The notes under the pieces: model-generated | Database searches by the model: none | What the model saw: only the letters and a program-made list of their open reading frames with translations | Told to the model about the DNA's origin: nothing | Shown: positions 1-6,992 of the stretch, piece after piece | Layout: every line of letters begins with the position of its first letter | Numbering within the stretch: the first letter of the stretch is position 1 | Source: JANMDR01 sp031376425 | Lineage (GTDB): Bacteria > Pseudomonadota > Gammaproteobacteria > Burkholderiales > Usitatibacteraceae | NCBI GenBank assembly: GCA_031376425.1 | Contig: JANMDR010000019.1 | Coordinates: 1-15,159 of the forward strand | Length of the DNA: 15,159 nt | Direction: 5' to 3' | Translations under genes and position numbers: made by a program

Positions 1-63
1 AACTGGAAACAAGCAATAAGTCAGTTGATGATCCACTTTGAAAAGCAGTTTAACCCCGCCTAG
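1..63 (+). CDS. C-terminal end of a probable IS256-family transposase (partial)
   Basis: The frame is open from base 1 and ends at TAG 61-63, giving about 20 residues that begin NWKQAISQLMIHFE. Mutator/IS256-family transposases commonly end with a W-x-x-A-x-x-Q-hydrophobic-x-I-x-F-E pattern, and this tail fits it. The rest of the gene lies left of the window. Support comes from context: about 35 bp downstream a doc toxin gene is abruptly cut, and an inverted-repeat-like sequence sits between. With only 20 residues, the family call rests on a short motif. A short chance reading frame is the main alternative. Confidence 0.5.
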   Translation, partial: NWKQAISQLMIHFEKQFNPA

Positions 64-97
64 CAAAAACTAAAAACACAAAATTCGGGATAGCCTC
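1..97 (+). mobile_element. Right end of a probable IS256-family insertion sequence
   Basis: The transposase tail ends at 63. After it, positions 76-97 read acacaaaattcgggatagcc followed by tc, which resembles the terminal repeats of IS256-like elements as I recall them. Immediately beyond, the doc reading frame (minus strand) resumes correctly: its last native residues are A-K-N, then CA, the first two bases of the expected histidine codon. I therefore place the element edge at about 97. The left end and its copy of the target duplication lie outside the window. Confidence 0.5.
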
Positions 98-300
98 TGA
101 TTTTTTGCCAATCCTACCGCATATGAAGCCGCTAATGCCGCGATATCTGGCTCGCCATAAGCTGCCAAATTCAACGGGCGATTTAATGCTGATTCAAGCA
201 GACCCGCATCCCGCATACCTTCACCGCCGCCATGTTCCGCCAATTGCTCATTGTGTATAGCAATAATGGCGTCAGTATCTACCCAAACCCAGCTCTTCAT
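70..300 (-). pseudogene. doc: Truncated Doc/Fic-family toxin (death-on-curing type)
   Basis: The 76-codon frame begins MKSWVWVDTDAIIAIHNEQL and continues through GGGEGMRDAGLLESALNRP and an SYAVGLAKN segment. This matches the N-terminal half of chromosomal Doc-family toxins, Fic-fold AMPylases or kinases usually of about 125 residues. In the family AKN is followed by the catalytic HxFxDGNKR motif. Here it is followed by QRLSRILCF and a stop, so the whole active-site motif is missing. The foreign tail is best explained by an insertion-sequence end at about 97, and native doc sequence probably covers 98-300. The gene starts 34 nt after the antitoxin stop, the usual antitoxin-first order. It should be catalytically dead. 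Confidence 0.7.
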
Positions 301-334
301 ATTCTGCTACGCGCAGAAGCGCTAAAGAGTGCGC

Positions 335-559
335 TCACTTTGCCAATTCGTGCAGTACCGCACGACGCTCTTTCATAATCTTACGCGCAATGTCTATTTG
401 CGACTCAAAGGCAGGATCATTTTGCGATAAGGTAAATCCATTCGGGTTCTCACTCAAGAAAAGCGTGTCCCCCTTTTCTAACTTTAGCCGAGCCAATACT
501 TCTTTAGGCAAAATAACGCCAACGGAATTACCAATTTGGGTGAGTTTTAACGCTGACAT
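335..559 (-). CDS. AbrB/MazE-like antitoxin, partner of Doc
   Basis: This 74-residue protein starts MSALKLTQIGNSVGVILPKE, the classic SpoVT/AbrB swapped-hairpin DNA-binding fold (residues 1-48: K-x-T-x-I-G-N-S, then ILPKEVLARLKLEKGD). The C-terminal 25 residues, rich in charge, would be the toxin-neutralising tail. It belongs to the addiction-module antidotes found next to doc-type toxins. A good ribosome binding site, AAAGGA, lies 6 nt before the ATG (566-571), fixing the start. The toxin gene follows 34 nt downstream but is truncated, leaving an apparently orphan antitoxin. It probably represses its own promoter through the palindromic sites at 594-614. Confidence 0.85.
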   Translation of the reverse strand: MSALKLTQIGNSVGVILPKEVLARLKLEKGDTLFLSENPNGFTLSQNDPAFESQIDIARKIMKERRAVLHELAK

Positions 560-592
560 CGCAGTTCCTTTAGGTTGAATCGAGCAATCATA

Positions 593-621
593 AAGTTATA
601 ACAATAGTTATAATATGTCAA
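593..621 (-). promoter_or_regulatory. Antitoxin promoter with paired operator-like palindromes
   Basis: On the minus strand TTGACA (616-621) is a consensus -35. A -10 candidate is TAACTT (593-598, 17-nt spacer) or TATAAC (595-600, 15-nt spacer). Inside the promoter, GTTATAAC (595-602, a perfect palindrome) and GTTATAAT (607-614) repeat every 12 bp, about one helical turn apart. That arrangement suits autorepression by the AbrB-type antitoxin made 35 nt downstream. The operator role is inferred from position and symmetry. Confidence 0.55.
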
Positions 622-663
622 GCACCTAAAGAATGCAACAGCGCCCTCTGCATGCTAAAAGAC

Positions 664-700
664 GAAAAAAACTGGCGACAACCTCTCCAATTGTCACCAG
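664..700 (-). terminator. Intrinsic terminator of the DUF1800-DUF1501 operon
   Basis: Reading the minus strand, CTGGTGACAA (700-691) pairs with TTGTCGCCAG (681-672), 10 bp with one G-U, around a 9-nt loop. Seven consecutive T follow (671-665). It begins 33 nt after the DUF1501 stop codon, as expected for the end of that transcript, and separates it from the antitoxin promoter. Confidence 0.9.
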
Positions 701-732
701 CCAAGTGCTACGTACTACCCCAATCAACCAAA

Positions 733-2154
733 CTACCCCATAAAACCTACGTTGCGCGACGCGAATCGATTCAAGTTAGGGAATATATAATCCAAATCTG
801 AATTACTTGCGCCAAACCATGTCGATAAAGTGGCCCCGAATTGATCTACCGATGTCGTCGGAATCCAGCGGCCTTCATTACCGGCATCGTCCACACCACC
901 GAGCGCATGTACCGGGAAGTTACCGTACACTTTTCCGCCCTGCACCGCACCTCCCATTACCACTTGGTGATTGCCCCACGCATGGTCAGTACCCGCACCA
1001 GATGCGGGCTTAAATGTGCGGCCAAAATCAGACATTGTGGCCGACGTGACTTGATTAGCAACACCGAGTTGCAATGTAGCTTGGTAGAACGCCAGCATGG
1101 CCGCGCCCAACTGAGCATAGAGGTTTGCATGCGCACCGGGCTGACCAGAATGGGTGTCATAGCCACCCTGAGAAACAAAGAAAATATCGCGTTTATGCCC
1201 CAGCGTTTGCCGCGCCTCAATCATTCGCGCTACCGCATAAAGTTGGTTAGCGATACCACTGTTGATGCCGGTAAATGAAGTTCTTACGGCTGATGTAGTT
1301 GAACTCGTAATAGGTGCAATCAGCGCTGATGCATCAAGAGCCCGCTTAAAGATCGTAGCGCCAGCACCTGCCATTCCGGCATCGTTGGCAAAGCCATTTA
1401 TTTTGCTAATAGCGGACATTCGCGCTAACTGGGCGGCACTTGGTGTTCCTGTTGCAGCGGGGGCACCAGCAATACCAAAATTACCGTTGGTTGGTAGCGC
1501 TAAAAGCGATGTGGTGATGCCATTGCCAAACATTTGCGAGCCGCTAAACGATAGCGACAACGGTACCGCGCTATCGCCATTCGCACTGGTTAGGCGATCC
1601 GCAATGCGCCCACCCCAGCCGGAAAGGATATCACCACGGGACGTGCTTGATTGCCACTGCGCTGTTTGATCCGAATGGGAGAATAAATTTTCTGGCCGCA
1701 TCTTGCTACGCGCCACGTACTGGGCACGCGTGAGCGGTTCCATTAGCGTACCCACATTAGATTGCACTGCAAGCTTGCCAATGCGAAATAAATCGCGGAA
1801 CGCACCCAAATTAGGATGGAAAAAGTATTGCTTGCCATCACCATTGGAGGTAACAGCCTGCGCGGCATCTGGCCTTGCCACATTGATACCTGAGGCCACC
1901 GTGCGAACTGCTGCATAGGCATCGTAGGCAGCTTGATCGTAGGGCAAGACCATGGCGTTACCGTCATTACCACCGAACAGAAACACACACACCAGCGCCT
2001 TATAATCATTAGCAGTTTGCGCAATTGCGGTACTGCTGCCGAACCCTGCTGCCGCTGAAAGCCCCGCCAATCCCAGGCGCTGCACCGCACCGCCTACGCC
2101 AAGTGCGGTGGCATTGGCTAAGAAATTTCTACGTGGAACAATGATATTTGACAT
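733..2154 (-). CDS. DUF1501 family protein with Tat signal
   Basis: This 473-residue protein matches the DUF1501 family. The N-terminus has a twin-arginine signal, RRNFLANA (R8-R9), followed by an Ala/Gly-rich hydrophobic stretch ending near SSTAIAQ at about residues 40-46, so it is probably folded in the cytoplasm and exported by Tat. Family landmarks include VCVFLFGGNDGNAMVLPYD near residue 60, a GGYDTHSGQ motif, and DFGRT...GTDHAWGN toward the C-terminus. The last resembles metal-binding segments of the alkaline phosphatase/sulfatase fold to which the family has been linked; no substrate is known. The ATG lies 2 nt after the DUF1800 stop, with GGAG within the upstream gene's end, indicating translational coupling. 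The two families are often found as neighbours. Confidence 0.9.
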   Translation of the reverse strand: MSNIIVPRRNFLANATALGVGGAVQRLGLAGLSAAAGFGSSTAIAQTANDYKALVCVFLFGGNDGNAMVLPYDQAAYDAYAAVRTVASGINVARPDAAQAVTSNGDGKQYFFHPNLGAFRDLFRIGKLAVQSNVGTLMEPLTRAQYVARSKMRPENLFSHSDQTAQWQSSTSRGDILSGWGGRIADRLTSANGDSAVPLSLSFSGSQMFGNGITTSLLALPTNGNFGIAGAPAATGTPSAAQLARMSAISKINGFANDAGMAGAGATIFKRALDASALIAPITSSTTSAVRTSFTGINSGIANQLYAVARMIEARQTLGHKRDIFFVSQGGYDTHSGQPGAHANLYAQLGAAMLAFYQATLQLGVANQVTSATMSDFGRTFKPASGAGTDHAWGNHQVVMGGAVQGGKVYGNFPVHALGGVDDAGNEGRWIPTTSVDQFGATLSTWFGASNSDLDYIFPNLNRFASRNVGFMG

Positions 2155-2156
2155 GA

Positions 2157-4652
2157 TTAGCGCTCCACTTGAAACTGCATTGATTGACCCGCCAAATACA
2201 AGGCGGTATTTGCGCGGCCTGCTACATCGGTAGATGCAACGGCGTTGACCGCCTCGATAATGGCATTGCGCATTTGCGCGTTCATGGATCCAAACATGAG
2301 TTGGCTATTAATACGATCGACCAAGCGCCACGGCTCACCAGCAATGGATCGCAAAGCCGTCATATCAATCTTGGTGCCAATTGATCCCGCAACACCGGTA
2401 TCCGCATTAGAGCCATTATTGAATGTCATTTGATAGAAAAAATTAGCTCTGGTAAAGGCGGTGGTGGCGTTATAAATGCCAAACTGTGGCCCTTCCAGAT
2501 TAGTACCCGGCACAACATAGTCCGCAGGATAGTAATTAAACACAGTAGGCGAATAAAATAGATTCTGACCCATTTGTGCAGAAACGTTCTTCAAATAGAT
2601 GCCGTCCGTTGCCGCACCCATCGTTCGCGCAAAACTAGCCGTCAAATGTACTGGCTCACGTAGGCGCCCGAATTTAGGGTCTGCTGGCGCATCACCTCGT
2701 GCTTCCGCATCAAGTAGGATCGCACGTACTGTGGCCTTCATGTCACCGCGCACTCCTACACCATTGTTATTAAACACCGCTGCGACACGACCTACATAAG
2801 CTGGTGATGGGTTACTCGTGACCAAATGCTGGATAAGCTGGCGCGAAAAAAACGGGCCCACATTTGGATGTGCGAACACGTTATCAATTGCACGGCGAAG
2901 ATCAGGCTGGGCCGCGAGTCCAGCGGGGCTCACTACGTCGCCCAACAAGGTTTTAGCAGTTACATCGTGTTGGTTTTCAATTTGAACCATTGCACCCAAA
3001 TAATTCGTTGGGCTATTAAACCTCGGTGTTGAACCTGCCAAAGTTGGATAGGTCCAACCAGTCAACACTTTAGAAAAGTTTAAAATATCTGCTTGATCAT
3101 AAGAAGCAATGGGATTGCCATCGGCACCACGCTTATAGGTACCATCTTGGTTCAGTTCCCAAATACCGATGGAGAATAACTGCAACAATTCTCTCGCGTA
3201 GTTTTCATTGGGCTGTACCCCCGTTGGCGACGTGGCTTTGGCGTTATTCACCATATCCAAATAGCGCCCCATCAATGGATGCAAGGTAACTAGATAGAGA
3301 ATATCGTTAAAGTTGCAGAAACTTAAGTCAAACAATAGCTGCTGATAATTTCTATTGGCATAGGCAATTTGTTCCTCGTTACCTGATACCACAAAAATTT
3401 GGCTGAGCGCAAATGCAACGCGTTGCCGCAACTGATCAGGTGCTGTCTGCGTGTTTATAAAAAAATCATTTTGCAGCTTATACAGCGAATAATTATTCCG
3501 CTCACAGGCATCGATGCAGCTATCGGGCTTATTTTGCGGCATAAACGCATAAGCAGGATATGGCGTAATTGGCATATTCAACTGCGCATCTACGTAGGCC
3601 GCAGCACCTATAGTTTGGGCTTCTTGCAAGGTTGCTGGCGTTGGTCCAAATGACGATTGCTTTAACAACCGTACGATATCTTGCGGTATCGGCTGAATCT
3701 CAATCGGATAAACTGTAGATGATTTGACTGCGCCTAAACTATCTTCAGCCACCGCAACAAAGTTGCGCTGCCCGAAACGAGAATTGGTCAGTTCGACTAC
3801 ATACGGCGCACTCGTTTTTGTGCCAAGCAAGGAATAACCATCATAAAACGATACTTTAGTTACGTTATTATCAAGGTCACTGACGGCGGCTGTAAGTGTT
3901 AGCGAAGCACCAGTAACCAACGCGGTGCTGGCACTAACTTCAACCGCTGCAACTGGCGGACGATTAGCCAATTCCGCAGCGCTTAAAGGAATCACGAAGC
4001 CGATAGTGCCTTCAAAAATCCAACCCGCTCTGGTGGTGAGCACGGTTTTTTCATTTTCGTCGGTCGTCCATAAATGTTCCCGCACAGAGGGTAAATAAAG
4101 TCTATGCAACGGCACAGTATTTGCGGTCTTTTTAGGACTTACATAGCCGTCAGCACCTTCCGCAACCCATCCGGCGGCTGTTAACCCCGCACTTTCGGCT
4201 GGATCTGTCGTCCAAAAATGTTTGAACAATATGGGGCTATAGAGGCGATACAAAGGCACTGCAGGCACACCATCTATTGAGCCCGTACCCTTTAGCAGTT
4301 TATAAATTGGCCCTTCGATTTGCCAACCACTCTGCGGCAGTAGACCCACTTCATTTTTATCAGTGGAGTAAAAGTGACGCTTACCCGTTGGGCTATACAC
4401 GCGGTAGCGCATTACCGCTTCTCCACTCACCTGAGCGAGAGCCTGCGGGGCATAGAGCGTGCTGACGGCAAAGGCACTAAAACCAACAATACCTAGTACT
4501 ACGCCGCGTGTATATTGCGCAATGCGCGACAGTTTTGGGGGAGGGGTTGCCTGGTCTAAATGGGCTTCGGTGACGCCACCACCTACTTTGGATTTACGCC
4601 AAACTGTACGCTTGACGATGAGTGCGGATGAGTCTGTTTTTATTTGCTGCAT
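2157..4652 (-). CDS. Exported DUF1800 family protein with DUF5648-like repeats and Ig-like domain
   Basis: This 831-residue protein has a recognisable modular layout. Residues 1-48 are a long polar lead. Residues 49-74 form a hydrophobic segment ending APQALAQ, a plausible signal peptide with Ala-x-Ala cleavage. Residues about 82-220 hold three repeats of the pattern Y-R-x-Y-S-P...H-F-x-(S/T)-T-D...G-W-x-x-E-G, like DUF5648 units found in secreted bacterial proteins. Residues about 232-320 form a bacterial Ig-like domain (VSDLDNNVTKVSFYDG). Residues about 325 to the end are the DUF1800 domain, starting IVRLLKQSSFGPTPATLQEA and containing NYARELLQLFSIG. Function is unknown; the architecture indicates an extracytoplasmic, possibly surface-associated protein. 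AGGAG (4660-4664) lies 7 nt before the ATG. Transcription from upstream passes through the c-di-GMP riboswitch at about 4942-5032. Confidence 0.9.
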   Translation of the reverse strand: MQQIKTDSSALIVKRTVWRKSKVGGGVTEAHLDQATPPPKLSRIAQYTRGVVLGIVGFSAFAVSTLYAPQALAQVSGEAVMRYRVYSPTGKRHFYSTDKNEVGLLPQSGWQIEGPIYKLLKGTGSIDGVPAVPLYRLYSPILFKHFWTTDPAESAGLTAAGWVAEGADGYVSPKKTANTVPLHRLYLPSVREHLWTTDENEKTVLTTRAGWIFEGTIGFVIPLSAAELANRPPVAAVEVSASTALVTGASLTLTAAVSDLDNNVTKVSFYDGYSLLGTKTSAPYVVELTNSRFGQRNFVAVAEDSLGAVKSSTVYPIEIQPIPQDIVRLLKQSSFGPTPATLQEAQTIGAAAYVDAQLNMPITPYPAYAFMPQNKPDSCIDACERNNYSLYKLQNDFFINTQTAPDQLRQRVAFALSQIFVVSGNEEQIAYANRNYQQLLFDLSFCNFNDILYLVTLHPLMGRYLDMVNNAKATSPTGVQPNENYARELLQLFSIGIWELNQDGTYKRGADGNPIASYDQADILNFSKVLTGWTYPTLAGSTPRFNSPTNYLGAMVQIENQHDVTAKTLLGDVVSPAGLAAQPDLRRAIDNVFAHPNVGPFFSRQLIQHLVTSNPSPAYVGRVAAVFNNNGVGVRGDMKATVRAILLDAEARGDAPADPKFGRLREPVHLTASFARTMGAATDGIYLKNVSAQMGQNLFYSPTVFNYYPADYVVPGTNLEGPQFGIYNATTAFTRANFFYQMTFNNGSNADTGVAGSIGTKIDMTALRSIAGEPWRLVDRINSQLMFGSMNAQMRNAIIEAVNAVASTDVAGRANTALYLAGQSMQFQVER

Positions 4653-4933
4653 GATTTGGCTCCTAGTTTTTGTGATGTAACAAAAATTGGAAGCGCGCCG
4701 AGAACTACATTTGCCTTACTTTGAATTAGCTTTGCCGGTAAGCTTTGCAACGGCGCAGTTAAAACATGAAAGGAGGCAATTTTTTTATGGTTAACCCTGT
4801 TTCTATTGCAAATCTTTGATCCTACATTTAATCGCAAGCGCGATGCTGCCGCAGTTGCAAATATCCCTGTCTTTACTACTGTACAATGCCTGAAAGCGCC
4901 ATACATTAGGCCGTCTATAACGGATTTACGCAT
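4640..4933 (-). CDS. Doubtful 97-residue leader ORF behind the riboswitch
   Basis: An ATG at 4931-4933 follows a strong AGGAGA ribosome binding site by 5 nt, directly after the riboswitch. The 97-codon frame (MRKSVIDGLMYGAFRHC...) ends 13 nt inside the DUF1800 gene, a geometry that would allow translational coupling. I recognise no family, membrane segment or clear signal. It uses several AGG, AGA and ATA codons that are rarer in the neighbouring genes, and the residue mix is not convincingly protein-like. It could be a short regulated protein, a leader whose translation controls DUF1800, or a chance frame in a long 5' UTR. The start site is better supported than the product. Confidence 0.35.
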   Translation of the reverse strand: MRKSVIDGLMYGAFRHCTVVKTGIFATAAASRLRLNVGSKICNRNRVNHKKIASFHVLTAPLQSLPAKLIQSKANVVLGALPIFVTSQKLGAKSCSK

Positions 4934-4938
4934 AATAT

Positions 4939-4944
4939 TCTCCT
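4939..4944 (-). promoter_or_regulatory. Ribosome binding site abutting the riboswitch
   Basis: AGGAGA on the minus strand begins directly after the last conserved riboswitch bases (ATCACC, 4950-4945) and lies 5 nt before ATG 4931-4933. Its contact with the 3' strand of the aptamer means ligand-driven folding could alter ribosome access. I did not find a clear anti-Shine-Dalgarno partner by eye. Confidence 0.6.
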
Positions 4945-5032
4945 GGTGATCCCGCTACCGTAGGTTCCGCACATGCGGTACCGTTAGGCCGGTGATTTTG
5001 CGTCCTCGCCTTTCAACGAGTTTGCCTTTTTC
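4942..5032 (-). promoter_or_regulatory. Cyclic-di-GMP class I (GEMM) riboswitch
   Basis: Read on the minus strand, the stretch carries the GEMM aptamer landmarks in order. GGCAAAC (5026-5020) is followed by a stem CUCGUU/GGCGAG closed by a GAAA tetraloop, then GGACGCAAA, then the tetraloop-receptor segment CCGGCCUAA. A second helical arm with CCGCA/UGCGG follows, and the 3' signature GGUAGCGGGAUCACC closes it. These match the known Vc2-type c-di-GMP-I aptamer (Rfam RF01051) at nearly all conserved positions. The outer P1 boundaries are approximate. A ribosome binding site follows at once, then a 97-codon ORF and the DUF1800-DUF1501 genes, so the element should couple their expression to cellular c-di-GMP. 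Whether it acts as an on or off switch cannot be read from the sequence; I saw no U-tract terminator between it and DUF1800. Confidence 0.9.
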
Positions 5033-5143
5033 AGTTGCGGTGAAACTTACTTTCGCTTGATACAATATCTTGCTCAGTGACAGCATCATCGCTCAAAGTG
5101 ACCGTCACAATCTGTTAACGCTCGCACATCTTGTAAAAGAATT

Positions 5144-5770
5144 ATGACGAACCAACCAAATTCAAATTCGCCTCGCACACGTTGCCCTTGGTGTGAGAAA
5201 AACCCACTTGATCAGCATTATCATGATATCGAGTGGGGTGTGCCAATGCATGATGATCGAGACTTACTCGAACTCATTACCCTTGAAGGCGCGCAGGCAG
5301 GCTTGAGCTGGAGTACCGTGCTGGCTAAACGTGCGGGATACAAACGTATCTTTAAAAATTTTGATGCAAAAAAAATTGTCGCTTTTACTGATGCCGATAT
5401 TGCGACAGCATTAGCAGACCCCGGCATCGTGCGCAACAAACTAAAAGTAAATAGCGCCGTAGGCAACGCGCGCGCCTACTTAGATGTTCAAGAAAAATAC
5501 GGCAGCTTTGATACCTTTTTATGGCAGATCGTGGGCGGCGAGCCGCGCATAAATCAATGGGAAGTATTCACACAAGTGCCCGCTAAAACAGCTGAATCCG
5601 ACGCCATGAGTAAGCTGCTATTAGCTCATGGATTTAAATTTGTCGGCTCCACAATTTGCTATGCCTTTATGCAGGCCAGCGGCATGGTCAATGACCATAT
5701 CATCAGTTGCTTTAGATATAGTGAAGTACTTAGCTTGAACAATAAGCAAACCAAAAAAGCAAAAAAGTGA
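5144..5770 (+). CDS. tag: DNA-3-methyladenine glycosylase I
   Basis: This 208-residue protein is a clear Tag, which removes N3-methyladenine from alkylated DNA as the first step of base excision repair in the cytoplasm. It keeps the zinc-snap ligands: Cys14 and His27 near the N-terminus (RCPWC...YHDIEWGVP) and His185 and Cys189 near the C-terminus (NDHIISC). Family segments LEGAQAGLSW (Glu48 at the position of E. coli Glu38) and GFKFVGSTICYAFMQA are intact. It is about 20 residues longer than E. coli Tag because of a short N-terminal lead and a Lys-rich tail (KQTKKAKK). The ATG has a weak AAAAGA site upstream. The stop overlaps the next gene's GTG by 4 bp (GTGA), so the two are co-translated. 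Confidence 0.95.
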   Translation: MTNQPNSNSPRTRCPWCEKNPLDQHYHDIEWGVPMHDDRDLLELITLEGAQAGLSWSTVLAKRAGYKRIFKNFDAKKIVAFTDADIATALADPGIVRNKLKVNSAVGNARAYLDVQEKYGSFDTFLWQIVGGEPRINQWEVFTQVPAKTAESDAMSKLLLAHGFKFVGSTICYAFMQASGMVNDHIISCFRYSEVLSLNNKQTKKAKK

Positions 5771-6972
5771 GCATCGCAAATGTAGATGTTGTCATTATTG
5801 GTGCGGGTGCTGCAGGCATGATGTGCGCGGCAGAAGCTGGAAAACGTGGCAGCACAGTGATGCTGATAGATCACTACCCGCATCTGGGCGAGAAAATTCG
5901 GATTTCTGGCGGTGGGCGCTGCAATTTCACCAACATCAATACCAAGCCCGAAAATTTTCTATCGCAAAACCCGCATTTTTGCCGCTCCGCTTTAGCGCGT
6001 TACACCCCCCGTCACTTCATCAGCTTCGTAGAATCGCACGGCATTAAGTATCATGAAAAAACGCTAGGGCAATTATTTTGCGATGATAGTGCTACGCAAA
6101 TTATCGCTATGCTAAAAACCGAGTGTGATCGCGCTAAAGTACAGTGGCGGCGACCCTGCGCCGTGATTGGCATTGAAAAAATAGCGTCAGGTTTCAGCAT
6201 CCAAACTGCGCTAGGATTAGTCATCGCAAAAAAATTAGTCATTGCCACGGGCGGTCTTGCAGTACCAAAAATTGGTGCTACCCCATTTGGTTATAAAGTA
6301 GCTGAACAGTTTGGACTCAACGTCATTGCCCCACGCGCAGCATTGGTGCCGCTCAGTTTTGATAGCGCCTCAACAGAACAGTATGGCGACCTTTCTGGCT
6401 TATCACTCGATGCTGCAGTGCGTGCCGCTAAAAATACCCCATCCTTCCGCGAAGCCTTATTATTAACGCATCGTGGCTTATCGGGCCCATCGATACTACA
6501 AGTATCATCATACTGGCAGGATGGCTCGGCAAAGGAACCTATCCACATTAACCTACTGCCTTTTGATGATGCGCAAGAATGGCTAACGGGGTTACGGCAG
6601 AGCAGACAGTTACTCAGTAATTTATTATCCGAACATTTACCCAAGCGCTTTGCGAAACAGTGGTGCGATGCGTTTGAATTTGACGTTATCCCAAATCAAA
6701 TTAGCGATAAAAAATTTAAGGAAATTACAGAGCGATTATTTGATTGGCAAGTAAAACCATCGGGTACCTTAGGTTATAACAAGGCCGAGGTTACTTTAGG
6801 GGGGGTAAACACCCAGCAATTATCATCGAAAACAATGGAAACAAACGCCGTGCCAGGATTGTATTTTATTGGCGAAGTAGTGGACGTAACCGGACATTTG
6901 GGCGGCTACAATTTCCAATGGGCTTGGGCTTCGGGCGTAGCGGCGGGAGTGGCTGTGAATGTGGTTGCTTAG
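5767..6972 (+). CDS. yhiN: YhiN/HI0933-family FAD-binding oxidoreductase
   Basis: This 401-residue protein belongs to the HI0933/YhiN (BaiN-like, aminoacetone oxidase-type) flavoproteins. The N-terminal dinucleotide-binding motif GAGAAG is at residues 12-17, the family signature SGGGRCNFTN at about 47-56, then SQNPHFCRSALARYTP, HEKTLGQLFCDDSA and KLVIATGGLAVPKIG. The C-terminus has the second FAD-contacting stretch GLYFIGEVVDVTGHLGGYNF. It closely follows E. coli YhiN along its length; the physiological substrate of these cytosolic enzymes is not settled. Start is the GTG at 5767, overlapping the tag stop. No separate ribosome binding site is evident, so translation probably depends on ribosomes finishing tag. 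Confidence 0.92.
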   Translation: MSIANVDVVIIGAGAAGMMCAAEAGKRGSTVMLIDHYPHLGEKIRISGGGRCNFTNINTKPENFLSQNPHFCRSALARYTPRHFISFVESHGIKYHEKTLGQLFCDDSATQIIAMLKTECDRAKVQWRRPCAVIGIEKIASGFSIQTALGLVIAKKLVIATGGLAVPKIGATPFGYKVAEQFGLNVIAPRAALVPLSFDSASTEQYGDLSGLSLDAAVRAAKNTPSFREALLLTHRGLSGPSILQVSSYWQDGSAKEPIHINLLPFDDAQEWLTGLRQSRQLLSNLLSEHLPKRFAKQWCDAFEFDVIPNQISDKKFKEITERLFDWQVKPSGTLGYNKAEVTLGGVNTQQLSSKTMETNAVPGLYFIGEVVDVTGHLGGYNFQWAWASGVAAGVAVNVVA

Positions 6973-6992
6973 ATAGGTTAAAGGGCTAGGCA

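Noticed and set aside
841..1669. Plus-strand frames of up to 145 codons opposite DUF1501
   Set aside because: They lie antisense to a strongly supported gene, show no domains and have no convincing ribosome binding sites.
4770..4819. AGGAGG and an ATG at 4787 on the plus strand
   Set aside because: The frame stops after 10 codons (MVNPVSIANL), and the region lies within the leader of the opposite-strand operon.
5099..5109. GTGACCGTCAC near-palindrome upstream of tag
   Set aside because: It is short with a central mismatch and no second copy, too weak to call an operator.
5041..5110. Sigma-70 promoter for the riboswitch transcript
   Set aside because: TTGAGC and TATTGTAT-like boxes are present on the minus strand, but no pair has acceptable spacing; I could not place the start of transcription.
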